A stretch of 64,000 nucleotides of DNA from Kriegella aquimaris (GTDB lineage Bacteria > Bacteroidota > Bacteroidia > Flavobacteriales > Flavobacteriaceae): the NCBI RefSeq assembly GCF_900103215.1, contig NZ_FNGV01000011.1, forward strand, positions 1-64,000, written 5' to 3'. Below the pieces are notes generated by a model, which made no database searches, had not been told where the DNA came from, and worked only from the letters and a program-made list of their open reading frames with translations. Positions 17,668 to 27,562 of this stretch are shown one piece after another. Numbering within the stretch: position 1 is the first letter of the stretch; each line of letters opens with the position of its first letter. The position numbers and the translations under genes were made by a program.

Positions 17668-18408
17668 CTAAAAATCCAGTTTCTTTTTTCTGAGTTCAAA
17701 GTTCTGTCCCAAATATACTTTTCGAACCATTTCATCGGCCGCCAAGTCTTCGGGAATACCCGATTTAAGAATTCCGCCTTCGAACATAAGATAAGATCGT
17801 TCGGTTATCGCGAGGGTTTCCTGAACATTATGATCGGTAATAAGTATACCAATATTTTTATTTTTCAATTGGGCAACAATACGTTGAATATCTTCGACCG
17901 CCACGGGATCTACCCCGGCAAAAGGTTCGTCCAATAGAATAAAACTAGGGTCTGTAGCCAAGGCACGGGCAATTTCCGTACGTCTGCGTTCGCCACCAGA
18001 AAGTAAATCTCCCCTGCTTTTTCGAATATGACCTAGTCCGAACTCTTCGATAAGCGACTCCATTTTCATATGCTGTTCTTTCTTACTCAACTTAGTGAGC
18101 TGCAGAACACTTAAAATATTCTTTTCGATACTTAATTTACGAAATACAGATGCTTCTTGTGCTAAATATCCAATGCCATTTTGAGCTCTCTTGTACATGG
18201 GGAAATTGGTAATCTCCATATCATCCAGAAAGATTTTGCCTCCATTGGGCTTGATGAGCCCTACAATCATATAGAAAGAGGTCGTCTTACCGGCACCATT
18301 GGGGCCTAGTAACCCGACAATTTCGCCTTGGTTGACCTCCAGCGAAATTCCCTTGACCACTTGCCTACCTCGGTAGGACTTCATAATATTTGTAGCGCTT
18401 AATTTCAT
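17668..18408 (-). CDS. lptB: LPS export ABC transporter ATP-binding protein LptB
   Basis: A 246-residue ATPase of the LptB2FG complex, which extracts lipopolysaccharide from the inner membrane. Walker A is [11 protein letters not shown]-loop [12 protein letters not shown], signature [15 protein letters not shown], and Walker [14 protein letters not shown], followed by the LptB-typical [13 protein letters not shown]. Length and the conserved DHNV switch are as in E. coli LptB. It follows tatC and kdsD on the same strand after a 100-base gap. KdsD makes the Kdo precursor of LPS, which fits. Confidence 0.95.
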   Translation of the reverse strand: MKLSATNIMKSYRGRQVVKGISLEVNQGEIVGLLGPNGAGKTTSFYMIVGLIKPNGGKIFLDDMEITNFPMYKRAQNGIGYLAQEASVFRKLSIEKNILSVLQLTKLSKKEQHMKMESLIEEFGLGHIRKSRGDLLSGGERRRTEIARALATDPSFILLDEPFAGVDPVAVEDIQRIVAQLKNKNIGILITDHNVQETLAITERSYLMFEGGILKSGIPEDLAADEMVRKVYLGQNFELRKKKLDF

Positions 18409-18509
18409 TTTTTAGGCTTCTGGTTTCGGGTTTCTTTGATTACAGCTCTATAACTTCATTGAACAGATAAAGACTAAAGAAACAAGAAACTTTTGACACT
18501 TTATGCTAT

Positions 18510-19361
18510 TTACATTTTCTTTAACCCTTTTTTCTTTCTTTCTTTTTTGGCTTCCTTACGCAAAACGAGGCCCGAAATATAGATGCTCACCTGATACAAT
18601 AGTATCACGGGCACAGCAACTATGATTTGGCTTGTTACATCGGGAGGAGTAATTACCGCAGAAAGAATAAGAACGACTACCAATGCGATTTTTCGATATT
18701 TTTTGAGGATATCAGGGGTGACTATGCCGACCTTCGTTAAAAAGAAAATAATGATAGGTAGTTCGAAAAGTACGCCACATGCTAAAACAGATGTCTTTAT
18801 ATTGCCGACATAGGAATCAATATCGAATTCATTCGATATAATTTCGCTGACTTGGTAGGTACTCAAAAAGTTAATTGAAAGTGGTGCCACTACATAATAT
18901 CCGAAAAGAACACCCGTGAAAAACAAAAACGATGCAATTAGTATGAAACCTCTTGAGTTTTGTCGTTCCTTCTCGTAAAGTCCGGGACTGATGAATTTCC
19001 ATAATTCATAAAGAATATAAGGGAACCCAAGGATAACACCTGCCCAAATTGATGTCCAAATATGCATCGAAAACTGTGCCCCCATCTGACGACTTTGTAT
19101 AGTAAAGGGAAGTTTATCGGCGCAAAAAGCAGAATCAAACCCCAACCACGTGGCAATATCGCAAAATAGACGATATGTGGGGAAATCCATTTTTGACGGC
19201 CCGAAGATAACCGTATCGAAAATAAAGCTCTTCATTAAAAAAGCCCCACTTCCTATGATTACTACTGCAAAAACGGATCGTATCAGGTGCCATCGAAGTT
19301 CTTCCAGATGGTCTAAGAACGACATTTCGTTATGAGGCTTGGTGTTTTTTGTCTTCGCCAT
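18510..19361 (-). CDS. tatC: Sec-independent protein translocase TatC
   Basis: A 283-residue TatC with six membrane helices and the N-terminal signature MSFLDHLEELRWHLIRS, which contacts the twin-arginine signal. The second conserved motif FEKE-like region appears as LYEKERQ. It overlaps the kdsD stop by one base (TAATG), so the genes are translationally coupled. The C-terminus is a basic Lys/Arg tail. Several window proteins carry plausible Tat signals (22821, 41827, 61126). tatA/B are not in the window. Confidence 0.95.
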   Translation of the reverse strand: MAKTKNTKPHNEMSFLDHLEELRWHLIRSVFAVVIIGSGAFLMKSFIFDTVIFGPSKMDFPTYRLFCDIATWLGFDSAFCADKLPFTIQSRQMGAQFSMHIWTSIWAGVILGFPYILYELWKFISPGLYEKERQNSRGFILIASFLFFTGVLFGYYVVAPLSINFLSTYQVSEIISNEFDIDSYVGNIKTSVLACGVLFELPIIIFFLTKVGIVTPDILKKYRKIALVVVLILSAVITPPDVTSQIIVAVPVILLYQVSIYISGLVLRKEAKKERKKKGLKKM

Positions 19362-20326
19362 TATAATATGCCTTCATTTATTAAATTATGTAGATGTACT
19401 ACTCCCTTGTATGTTGTGCCCTCAACGGCCAATAATTGTGAAATGCCGCTATCTTGCATGAGTTCCAGTGCGCTTACGGCGAGTTCCTCGATGGATATGG
19501 TCTTCGGATTGGATGTCATAATATCGTGTGCAGTCAACGTGCGAATGTCGTCATATTTGTTCAACATTCTGCGAATATCGCCATCAGTAATGACCCCCAC
19601 AATTTTATTGTTATCTAAAACTGCCGCGACCCCCAACATTTTTTCTGAAATCTCAACGATGACCTGTTTTACGTCTGTTTTTAACCCTACGCTAGGTTTT
19701 TGATTGTTTTGGGCAATATCTGCGACGCGTAGGTAAAGTCGTTTGCCCAAAGCTCCGCCAGGATGGTACTTTGCGAAATCTTGACTCGTGAACCCTCTCA
19801 GCTTTAACAGGCTGATGGCCAGGGCATCGCCCATAACCAGCTGAGCTGTGGTACTGGTGGTAGGGGCCAGATTATTCGGACAAGCTTCTTTTTCCACGAA
19901 CGTATTTAGTACAAAATCGGCTTGATGCGCCAAAAATGAATCGGTATTTCCGGTCATTCCTATTAACTTGTTCGTTCCCCTTTTAATTAAGGGAACCAAC
20001 ATCTTTATCTCTGGTGTGCTACCACTTTTTGAGACACAAATTACAACATCGTTTTCTTGAATAGTGCCGAGATCACCATGAATGGCATCGCCCGCATGCA
20101 TAAAAATGGCAGGGGTGCCGGTCGAATTCAATGTTGCTACAATCTTAGTAGCTACAATCGCGCTTTTGCCAATACCTGAAATAATAACCCTACCTTTAGA
20201 CTCTAGAATGCAGTTGACCGCATTGGCGAAATCGTTCGTCAATAGCGACGCTAAATTGCCGATAGCTTTGCTTTCCATATCAAAGGTTTGCTGTGCCAGG
20301 GCAAGAATTGTTTTGCTATCGTTCAA
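19361..20326 (-). CDS. kdsD: Arabinose-5-phosphate isomerase KdsD/KpsF
   Basis: A 321-residue enzyme interconverting ribulose-5-phosphate and arabinose-5-phosphate, the first step of Kdo synthesis for LPS. It has an N-terminal SIS domain (GIGKSAIVATKIVATLNSTG, HGDLG, CVSKSGSTPEI) and two C-terminal CBS domains (from about 205). The frame begins with TTG at 20326, and no in-frame ATG lies upstream. Translation from the internal Met17 would remove conserved residues. tatC follows with a one-base overlap. A -7-like element TAGTTTTG is about 55 bases upstream. Confidence 0.93.
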   Translation of the reverse strand: MNDSKTILALAQQTFDMESKAIGNLASLLTNDFANAVNCILESKGRVIISGIGKSAIVATKIVATLNSTGTPAIFMHAGDAIHGDLGTIQENDVVICVSKSGSTPEIKMLVPLIKRGTNKLIGMTGNTDSFLAHQADFVLNTFVEKEACPNNLAPTTSTTAQLVMGDALAISLLKLRGFTSQDFAKYHPGGALGKRLYLRVADIAQNNQKPSVGLKTDVKQVIVEISEKMLGVAAVLDNNKIVGVITDGDIRRMLNKYDDIRTLTAHDIMTSNPKTISIEELAVSALELMQDSGISQLLAVEGTTYKGVVHLHNLINEGIL

Positions 20327-20382
20327 TGTAATTGTTGAGTTATGAATTGCAATACTAAAAGAATGTCTTATATTTAAGTTTA

Positions 20383-20390
20383 CAAAACTA
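20383..20390 (-). promoter_or_regulatory. Possible -7 element for kdsD-tatC
   Basis: On the minus strand TAGTTTTG matches the Bacteroidota -7 consensus TAnnTTTG and would give a leader of about 50 bases before kdsD. No good TTG is found at the expected -33 distance, so the call is weak. Confidence 0.3.
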
Positions 20391-20529
20391 CGTAAAGTTA
20401 ATTTTAAATAATATTTTAAGTTTTAGGAATTTATTTTGGTACAATTTGTGGTTTGGAAGTCTAAGATTCCTTATCTTATTGTATAATTACTAAGTGTGGC
20501 CCCATGCCATGATGAGCATATAATTTTAA

Positions 20530-22737
20530 ATGATATTAAACGGAATGGAGTTGGAAGAGATTGATCTGCACGCCTCGTTAAAAAAATATTTTGGGTTTTC
20601 TCAATTCAAAGGTCTTCAAGAAGATGTAATAAAAAACACATTAGAGGGTAATAATACTTTTGTTATAATGCCTACGGGCGGCGGCAAATCACTTTGCTAT
20701 CAACTTCCTGCATTAATGCAGCCAGGTACGGCCATAATAGTTTCCCCGCTAATTGCACTCATGAAGAACCAAGTCGATGCGATTCGAGGCATATCTTCAG
20801 AAAATGGTGTGGCGCACGTATTGAATTCTTCCCTTACTAAAACCGAAATAAGACAAGTAAAGGAAGATATTCTTAACGGCATAACAAAACTATTATATGT
20901 CGCCCCCGAATCTTTGACCAAAGACGAATACGTTGAATTTTTACAAGCACAAACGGTGTCTTTTGTAGCGGTTGACGAAGCCCATTGTATTTCAGAATGG
21001 GGGCACGATTTTAGACCTGAATATAGAAACTTAAAGAATATTGTAAACCGATTGGGCGACAATATTCCTATCATCGGGTTAACAGCTACGGCAACACCCA
21101 AAGTGCAAGAAGATATTATTAAGAATTTAGGTATTACCGATGCCAAGGTTTTTAAAGCGTCGTTCAATAGGCCAAACTTGTATTATGAGATTCAACCAAA
21201 AACTGCGGCCGTAGATAGTGATATCATTCGGTTTGTCAAACAAAATGCCGGTAAGTCGGGTATTATTTACTGTTTGAGTCGAAAGCGGGTCGAAGAGTTG
21301 GCACAAGTACTTCAGGTCAATGGCGTAAGCGCTGTGCCTTATCATGCCGGTTTTGATGCGAAAACTAGATCGAAATACCAGGACATGTTTTTGATGGAAG
21401 ATGTTGACGTCGTTGTCGCAACGATTGCATTCGGCATGGGTATTGACAAACCTGATGTGCGCTTCGTCATTCATCATGACATACCTAAGAGCATTGAGAG
21501 CTACTATCAAGAAACGGGTAGGGCCGGTAGAGATGGAGGTGAGGGTCACTGTCTTGCTTTTTATGCCTATAAGGATATAGAGAAGCTGGAAAAATTTATG
21601 TCAGGAAAGCCTGTTGCCGAACAAGAAATCGGCAATGCCTTGTTACAGGAAGTGGTGGCCTATGCCGAAACTTCAATGTCTCGTAGAAAATTCATGTTAC
21701 ATTATTTTGGGGAAGAATTTGACGAGATTAATGGAGATGGGGCGAAAATGGACGATAATACCAGAAATCCTAAAGCGAAGGAAGAAGCCGAAGGTAATGT
21801 TGTTAAGCTGATCAAGGTAGTAAAGGATACCAGTGAAAAATTTAAATCGAAAGAAATTGTAAAAACACTTACCGGAAAGGTAAATGCCCTTATTTCATCC
21901 CATAAAACGGATACAAAGGAAGTTTTTGGTTCGGGTGCCGATCACGACAAGCATTATTGGATGGCCCTGATTCGTCAGGTATTGGTAGCTGGGCTCTTGA
22001 AAAAGGAGATAGAACAGTACGGTATTTTACATGTAACTCCAAAAGGGCATGAGTTTTTGAAGAAGCCGCATTCTTTTATGATGACTAAAGATCACTCTTA
22101 TTCCGGTGATAAAAATGTAGCGTTCGGCGCGGCATCAGGTGGCGTTTCCGATGAAAAATTACTGAAACAATTAAAGGATCTTCGTAAAGCACAGGCAAAG
22201 AAATTGGGAGTACCGCCTTTCGTGGTTTTTCAGGATCCATCGTTGGAAGACATGGCGTTAAAATATCCTATTTCCATGGATGAGCTAATTAATATTCATG
22301 GGGTAGGTGAAGGCAAAGCTAAAAAGTATGGAAAGCCATTTGTAGCGCTAATTTCTACTTATGTTGAAGAGAACGAGATTATACGTCCTGACGATTTGGT
22401 CGTAAAGAGTACGGGGGCCAATTCAGCATTGAAATTGTACATCATACAAAATGTGGACAGAAAACTGCCATTGGATGATATTGCATCTGCCAAAGGCTTG
22501 AATATTTCTGAACTGATAAAAGAAATGGAGCAAATTGTATTCAGTGGTACTAAACTGAATTTAGGCTACTGGGTCGATGAAGTACTCGATGAAGACCAGC
22601 AAGATGAAATACATGAATATTTCTTGGAAGCGGAAACCGATGACATTGAAGATGCCCTAAAAGAATTTGACGGAGATTATGAAGATGAAGAGCTGCGATT
22701 ATACCGCTTGAAATTTATTAGTGAGGTGGCTAACTGA
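20530..22737 (+). CDS. recQ: ATP-dependent DNA helicase RecQ
   Basis: A 735-residue 3'-5' helicase for recombination repair. Motif I is MPTGGGKSLCYQLPA, motif II VDEAHCISEWGHDFRPEYRNL, motif III LTATATPKV, motif IV IIYCLSRKRVEEL, and motif VI QETGRAGRDG. A zinc/RQC region follows, then an HRDC domain around residues 545-625 and a C-terminal extension typical of Flavobacteriia (acidic, ending LRLYRLKFISEVAN). The zinc-finger cysteines of E. coli RecQ are not evident. An alternative start is the ATG at 20545 (MELEEIDLH). It is convergent with the LD-carboxypeptidase gene. Confidence 0.94.
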   Translation: MILNGMELEEIDLHASLKKYFGFSQFKGLQEDVIKNTLEGNNTFVIMPTGGGKSLCYQLPALMQPGTAIIVSPLIALMKNQVDAIRGISSENGVAHVLNSSLTKTEIRQVKEDILNGITKLLYVAPESLTKDEYVEFLQAQTVSFVAVDEAHCISEWGHDFRPEYRNLKNIVNRLGDNIPIIGLTATATPKVQEDIIKNLGITDAKVFKASFNRPNLYYEIQPKTAAVDSDIIRFVKQNAGKSGIIYCLSRKRVEELAQVLQVNGVSAVPYHAGFDAKTRSKYQDMFLMEDVDVVVATIAFGMGIDKPDVRFVIHHDIPKSIESYYQETGRAGRDGGEGHCLAFYAYKDIEKLEKFMSGKPVAEQEIGNALLQEVVAYAETSMSRRKFMLHYFGEEFDEINGDGAKMDDNTRNPKAKEEAEGNVVKLIKVVKDTSEKFKSKEIVKTLTGKVNALISSHKTDTKEVFGSGADHDKHYWMALIRQVLVAGLLKKEIEQYGILHVTPKGHEFLKKPHSFMMTKDHSYSGDKNVAFGAASGGVSDEKLLKQLKDLRKAQAKKLGVPPFVVFQDPSLEDMALKYPISMDELINIHGVGEGKAKKYGKPFVALISTYVEENEIIRPDDLVVKSTGANSALKLYIIQNVDRKLPLDDIASAKGLNISELIKEMEQIVFSGTKLNLGYWVDEVLDEDQQDEIHEYFLEAETDDIEDALKEFDGDYEDEELRLYRLKFISEVAN

Positions 22738-22820
22738 TATTCTAACATTAAACGATTGCCTCGGGTTTGCCGACTAAATACAGCTAAGGCCTGTGTACGC
22801 ATCGTTGCCAATAGCAACTT

Positions 22821-23876
22821 CTAGCGCACAGGTTTTTCTAATAATTGTAATATCATTTGATCCGCATTCAGTCTGGCAGAAATGCCAATGGGGAAGGTGA
22901 AACTGCTTTTAATATGACCAAAGCTCATTCCATATACCGCAGGAATATTCAAAGGCTTAATTCGATCTAGAATTACTTCCTTTAAATTAAAAGAAATCGG
23001 ATTTGTAGAAGTGTTACAACCAGCGCAGACCCCAAAGATTATGCCCTTGGCTTTTGAAAATGTGCGGCCCGCAATCAATTGGGTAAGCATACGATCGATA
23101 CGATAGGGCGCCTCTTCAACATCTTCAATGCATACGAGGGCGTCGGTAAAATCTATTTCGTGGGGAGTGCCGATCAGGGCATTGATCAGTGTGAGGCTAC
23201 CCCCGACCAATTTTCCACTAGCGTTTCCTTTGGTAATCGTATAACGCTCGTATTCGGGGTTTGTTTTCAAATTGTCATCCGTAAGAATTGAATTTTGAAT
23301 AATTTGTTGATTTTGCGGATGCATGACAACCTGCTGTAGTTGCCCGATGCTATAAGGATCGTTCAAGGTGCTTCCCACAGGGCCGTGAAAAGTGACTAGC
23401 CCTGTTTTTTGGTGTATTCCATTTAAAAGGGCCGTAATATCGCTAAACCCTATTAATGCCTTTGGATTTTTTCGAATGTTTTCATAGTTGATCATATGCA
23501 TAATTCGGGTACAACCATAACCACCGCGAGCACAGAGAATACCGTCAACTCTGTCGTTACTGAACATCTCGTCAAGATCTTTGGCCCTCTCGGTATCCGT
23601 ACTGCTGAAATATCCGTAATTTGATAAAATACGGTCTGTATGAAATGGGATAAACCCCATGGTTTTAAGTGTTTGCTTCGCCTCTTCCAAAACGGTACTT
23701 TCAATAGCGTAGCCAGGAGCAATCAAACCAATGGTATCCCCCTTTTTTAATTTTTTGGGAAGTATTGTATCATGAATTGGATTTCCTCCATTATATATAT
23801 TGGTATTTCCGGAAATTAAGGTCGCAAAGGACAGCCCCAGTGATGTAGCAATAAATCGTCTTCTTTCTATTAACAT
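22821..23876 (-). CDS. ldcA: LD-carboxypeptidase (peptidase family S66)
   Basis: A 351-residue exported S66 serine peptidase that would trim the terminal D-Ala from tetrapeptide stems of peptidoglycan. A twin-arginine-like signal (ERRRFIATSLGLSFATL) leads the protein. Catalytic features are GFSDITALL (nucleophile Ser), CIEDVEEAPYRIDR (Glu) and FGHIKSSFTFPIG (His). The E. coli enzyme is cytosolic. The signal here implies periplasmic action and possibly folding before export, which fits the TatC encoded nearby. Confidence 0.88.
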   Translation of the reverse strand: MLIERRRFIATSLGLSFATLISGNTNIYNGGNPIHDTILPKKLKKGDTIGLIAPGYAIESTVLEEAKQTLKTMGFIPFHTDRILSNYGYFSSTDTERAKDLDEMFSNDRVDGILCARGGYGCTRIMHMINYENIRKNPKALIGFSDITALLNGIHQKTGLVTFHGPVGSTLNDPYSIGQLQQVVMHPQNQQIIQNSILTDDNLKTNPEYERYTITKGNASGKLVGGSLTLINALIGTPHEIDFTDALVCIEDVEEAPYRIDRMLTQLIAGRTFSKAKGIIFGVCAGCNTSTNPISFNLKEVILDRIKPLNIPAVYGMSFGHIKSSFTFPIGISARLNADQMILQLLEKPVR

Positions 23877-24191
23877 AGCAGCTAGTTCTTGTTTTTAGTT
23901 TACTTTTTATTTTTGGTATAGTGAAGAATTTGTGGGTTTTTATTCATGTAAAGTAATAATAATTTTCAATCATTTCATATCACTGTATTGGGACTCAAAA
24001 AGAGTGGAACCTTGTTCAATTCGTAAAAAAATGGTTTTACATTTGTTAATTATTAATATATGATGGGCTTTTAATACTTTTTTCTATCCGAAATCGTTAT
24101 GGTCATCAAATGAGGTCGTGGTTTTGTAAGAAATAACGCTGTTGTTATATAACTGCTTCCTGACAATAGTGAATTCCCGAAATACAGTATT
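23877..24191. other. 315-bp divergent intergenic region
   Basis: It separates the divergent LD-carboxypeptidase and GAF-kinase genes and should hold both promoters. The best-looking element is TACATTTG at 24038-24045. No short gene is supported. Confidence 0.5.
24038..24045 (+). promoter_or_regulatory. Possible -7 element upstream of the GAF histidine kinase
   Basis: TACATTTG is an exact fit to TAnnTTTG. A TTG lies 23 bases upstream (24012-24014), longer than the preferred 19, so the -33 match is imperfect. The predicted leader is about 140 bases. Confidence 0.3.
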
Positions 24192-25397
24192 ATGAAACCC
24201 CCCAAAAATCATGATAGAGAATCTGAAAGGCTAAAGCTTTTAGAATCATATTCCATTCTCGATACCCTACCCGAAACGGAGTATGATAACTTGACTGCCC
24301 TGGCGTCCGAAATATGCAATATGCCAATTTCACTTGTCAGTCTTCTCGATGACAAACGTCAATGGTTCAAGTCACATTTTGGTGTTGATGCTACAGAAAC
24401 TCCTAAAGAGTATGCCTTTTGTGGCCATGCTATAAATTCTTCATCAGATGAAGTCTTTATGATTGAAGATGCGAGAAAAGACGAGCGGTTCAATGATAAC
24501 CCCTTGGTAACAAATGACCCCCATGTAGTTTTTTATGCTGGTGTACCCCTTAAAAATTCTGAGGGATTACCTATTGGTACTTTGTGTGTTATAGACAACA
24601 AACCCAATAAACTGAGTAAGAGCCAAATCAATGCCTTGACAATTCTATCTGATCAGGTAATGATCCTCTTGGAGTTAAGAAAGAATAAGATTGAACTGGA
24701 AAAAGCGAATAGAGAGCTTAAGGAGAATAATATCGAATTGGAACGATTTGCACATGTCGCAGCCCATGACTTAAAATCACCATTAAATAATATCTCGGCT
24801 TTGGCAGAGTATTTGGACAAAGATTACGGGGCAAAGATCGATGCTAACGGACGCACCCTTATTAGGTTGATCAAAAATTCCTCAGAGACCCTCAAAAAGT
24901 TAATTGTGGGGCTACTTGAGTATAGCAAATCGAGTCAGCTTGGTAAAGAAAATGATTCTAAAATTGATCTGAAAATTTTGAGAGATGATATTGCGGGGCT
25001 TTTTTCTGCCGAATTTAAATGTGATATTATACTCAAATCTGATTTAGAATACATCATTGCGAATAAAACCGCCATAGAACAGATTTTAATAAATCTTTTG
25101 GCAAACGCTCTTAAGTATAGCGATAAAGAACTTACTGAAGTTGAGTTGGAAATCAAGAAAGTGATGGTCGGATATCAAATATCTGTAAAAGATAACGGCT
25201 CAGGTATTTTAAAGAAAGATCAAGAAAAAATATTCCAAATATTTGAAACACTTTCCCATAAAGATAGATTGGGGCGGTCTGGGAATGGTATAGGCCTCGC
25301 GACGGTCAAAAAAGTTGTCGGAAATTTAGGTGGTGAAATTTTTGTTGAGTCTGAAATTGGCAAAGGCTCAAAATTCGTCTTTACCGTTGCAGATTGA
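24192..25397 (+). CDS. Cytosolic GAF-domain sensor histidine kinase
   Basis: A 401-residue soluble kinase. The N-terminal GAF domain (about 20-160) is of the type with SLLDDKRQWFKSHFGVD and PLKNSEGLPIGTLCVID, common in phytochrome-like and redox-sensing kinases. A coiled linker follows, then HisKA with AHVAAHDLKSPLNN (phospho-acceptor His about 190), and HATPase_c with NLLANALKY, VKDNGSGI and GNGIGLATVKKVV. No membrane segment is present. A single-domain response regulator lies tail-to-tail 15 bases away at 25413 and is the obvious candidate partner, although convergent. Confidence 0.9.
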   Translation: MKPPKNHDRESERLKLLESYSILDTLPETEYDNLTALASEICNMPISLVSLLDDKRQWFKSHFGVDATETPKEYAFCGHAINSSSDEVFMIEDARKDERFNDNPLVTNDPHVVFYAGVPLKNSEGLPIGTLCVIDNKPNKLSKSQINALTILSDQVMILLELRKNKIELEKANRELKENNIELERFAHVAAHDLKSPLNNISALAEYLDKDYGAKIDANGRTLIRLIKNSSETLKKLIVGLLEYSKSSQLGKENDSKIDLKILRDDIAGLFSAEFKCDIILKSDLEYIIANKTAIEQILINLLANALKYSDKELTEVELEIKKVMVGYQISVKDNGSGILKKDQEKIFQIFETLSHKDRLGRSGNGIGLATVKKVVGNLGGEIFVESEIGKGSKFVFTVAD

Positions 25398-25412
25398 TTG
25401 CAATGCTCAAAT

Positions 25413-25808
25413 CTAATCAGTCTTTTCGGATAAAATAGATTCAGCATTAATTTTAGAAAGAGGCCTTTCAAAAAGACCGGCTACCAACTCATGTGAGCGT
25501 GCTTTCTCGCGGGTTTTTGCACTTGTGAAAGTAGAAAGCACATAGATTGCAATCTTATTTTTCGGGTATGCTATCGTTTTGAGCTGCGCTAGAAAATCCC
25601 ATCCATCCATCCCAGGCATATTCAGGTCCAATAGAATGACATCCGGAATATTTTTACCTTTTTTAATTGAATCCACAAAGTTTTCCAAACCTATTTCAGC
25701 ATTATCAAATGAGAAAATATCGCATGCTATTGATGACTGTTGTAGTACCATTTTTGTAGCAAATTCCGATACCATGTTATCGTCAATGATATAAACAACA
25801 GATTTCAT
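25413..25808 (-). CDS. Single-domain response regulator
   Basis: A 131-residue CheY-like receiver without output domain. The acidic pocket is IIDDN (Asp9/Asp10), the phospho-acceptor Asp61 lies in LLDLNMPGMDGWDF, and the switch Ser/Thr in VLSTF. The usually invariant Lys of the K-P motif is replaced by Arg (FERPL), which may change phosphorylation chemistry or dephosphorylation. It is convergent with the GAF kinase at 24192, probably its phospho-donor. Confidence 0.88.
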   Translation of the reverse strand: MKSVVYIIDDNMVSEFATKMVLQQSSIACDIFSFDNAEIGLENFVDSIKKGKNIPDVILLDLNMPGMDGWDFLAQLKTIAYPKNKIAIYVLSTFTSAKTREKARSHELVAGLFERPLSKINAESILSEKTD

Positions 25809-26047
25809 AGGCTAAAGATAATTTTTTGAGGGAAAGTTTAACACTTTATTAGCAAAAAAATAATTTAATAAACTTTTTTGAGAAGGTATTTGTCTATCGA
25901 GTACATTATCGAATGTAGCTACACCGCTTCATTTGATTGCTCAATAATTATGTCACAGACGGAAGTATTGAATGATAATTTCATACGGAAGGCAGATAAA
26001 ATCAAAGTTCCCATCAAATTCTTTATGCTTAGAAAATAGGGTAAAAT

Positions 26048-26080
26048 AAAAGAACCGATTTTTTCAAACCGGTTCTTTTT
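26048..26080 (-). terminator. Rho-independent terminator after the gene at 26104
   Basis: On the minus strand AAAAGAACCG and CGGTTCTTTT form a 10-bp stem around a 12-base loop and end in a T run, about 25 bases after the stop of the CarboxypepD_reg-like gene. Confidence 0.85.
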
Positions 26081-26103
26081 AATATTTTTTTAGATGAAGC
26101 GTA

Positions 26104-27438
26104 TTAACGTCCTGCTGCCCCGCCAGTAGATTTCGTACGCTTTAATTGGCGTTGAATTTTCTTAATAGCCGATTCTATAGATTTCTCAGGTTCGATAATG
26201 TTGTATTCTCCCCAAAAGTCAGGATCTGTAAAACCAGTGGCAGCATCTGCTAGAATTATAGATGATTTGATTCGCTGCTTGGATTTGGGAAATCCGTCAG
26301 AATCATTCTTTTCCCAATCGGTAACCGCCATTTCGCAGGTCATGCTATATACTGAATTGAACAGTCGTCTGTCCCAATTTATTTTAAATTCGAGTAAAAC
26401 ATTACTATAGCCATAATACCAACGCCCGTTTTTCTCTCGATAATCGACTCTGTAAGCAACATCTGTGGGCCATACATTCGCATTTCTGGGCTTTTTACGA
26501 ACGAATAATCTCGCGGCCATATCACGGTCGGTGATGTTGAGGGAATATATGGCACTAGTCAAAATTTTCTTGTCGGCATCGATGTATAACTTTCCCTGAT
26601 ACAAAGGATCAATAATATCTTCACGCTGCTTGAAATTAATTACATAGATAAGTTTGCCGTTTACCTGTGTCGAACGGTCAAATTCAAAAATGTAGTTGTC
26701 AAGTGATTCTTCCGCAAAAATATATTCCGGATATTTCATAATATCCACAAATAACGCATTGAAAGGTCCGCCCTGTAATTTCAGGGCTATGGTGTCAAGT
26801 TTATCGTAGTCTGTGCTTTTTCTAGCCTTGTACAATTGCACCGCATCTTTACGCAATGAGGTATACGGGGCTTTGTATATATTTACTACAGCCTCGGAAA
26901 GCGAAACGTTTTTTCTCCTTTTCTTAATCGTTTCACGATAAAAGGCAGTCATTAAGGTCGGGTCTTCAAAATAGTTCTCGCCCTTCTTTTTCAAGGTTTC
27001 CCTGACCAGTGCACCTGCATCTTTTGGGATGGCAATGTTGACCTCTGAAAGTTCAGTAATGGAAACATCCATTGCTATTCGGTTCTTTCCATCCTTAAAA
27101 TCGGATAGGGGTAAGGACAAGTCTTTATATCCCAAGAAAGAAATCAGCACATTCGCTTCCTTCATCGAAGAGGGAACTTTTAAAAGAAATGTTCCTTCTG
27201 TATTCGATATGGTGCTAATGTTGGTGCCCACAACGGTCAATGTGGCAAAGACCAATGGTTTTTTCGTATCTGCATCGACGACTTCACCTTTGTACTCTGT
27301 GAATGCTATATCATCTTCCTGTAAGTTGTCTTGAAAGAAAGCTGAGGCCTGTGGAATTCCCGCTACTCCTAAAAGCATTGAAAGCAAGAGCAGGGAGACA
27401 AGTTGTTTTTTGGGTATTTTAAATATTGTGTGTATCAT
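26104..27438 (-). CDS. Exported CarboxypepD_reg-like domain protein
   Basis: A 444-residue envelope protein. After a signal peptide (SLLLLSMLLGVAGIPQASA) comes a carboxypeptidase regulatory-like beta-sandwich (about 48-130: EYKGEVVDADTKKPLVFATLTVVGT...TISNTEGTFLLKVP), the fold found at the N-terminus of SusC-like and DUF5686 proteins. The remaining ~310 residues form a beta-rich domain with many aromatic residues (PTDVAYRVDYREKNGRWYYGYSNVLLEFKINWDRRLF). No barrel-closing C-terminus or catalytic motif is recognised. The C-terminus is basic. It is monocistronic, with a clear terminator. Confidence 0.75.
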   Translation of the reverse strand: MIHTIFKIPKKQLVSLLLLSMLLGVAGIPQASAFFQDNLQEDDIAFTEYKGEVVDADTKKPLVFATLTVVGTNISTISNTEGTFLLKVPSSMKEANVLISFLGYKDLSLPLSDFKDGKNRIAMDVSITELSEVNIAIPKDAGALVRETLKKKGENYFEDPTLMTAFYRETIKKRRKNVSLSEAVVNIYKAPYTSLRKDAVQLYKARKSTDYDKLDTIALKLQGGPFNALFVDIMKYPEYIFAEESLDNYIFEFDRSTQVNGKLIYVINFKQREDIIDPLYQGKLYIDADKKILTSAIYSLNITDRDMAARLFVRKKPRNANVWPTDVAYRVDYREKNGRWYYGYSNVLLEFKINWDRRLFNSVYSMTCEMAVTDWEKNDSDGFPKSKQRIKSSIILADAATGFTDPDFWGEYNIIEPEKSIESAIKKIQRQLKRTKSTGGAAGR

Positions 27439-27562
27439 GGTCCGAGTGTTTATATGAGTTGTTTCATCCTAAGTTAGTGATTTTTAATCACATATACTGT
27501 TAAAGTAACGGTAATAAAACGAGCTCCCCAGAAAGATTTTTATGGCAGTATTTTACAAAGTT

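Noticed and set aside
27470-27490. Small inverted repeat GTGATT/AATCAC between the rluF-like gene and the gene at 26104
   Set aside because: Six-base AT-rich stem without a T run; too weak to call a terminator or operator.
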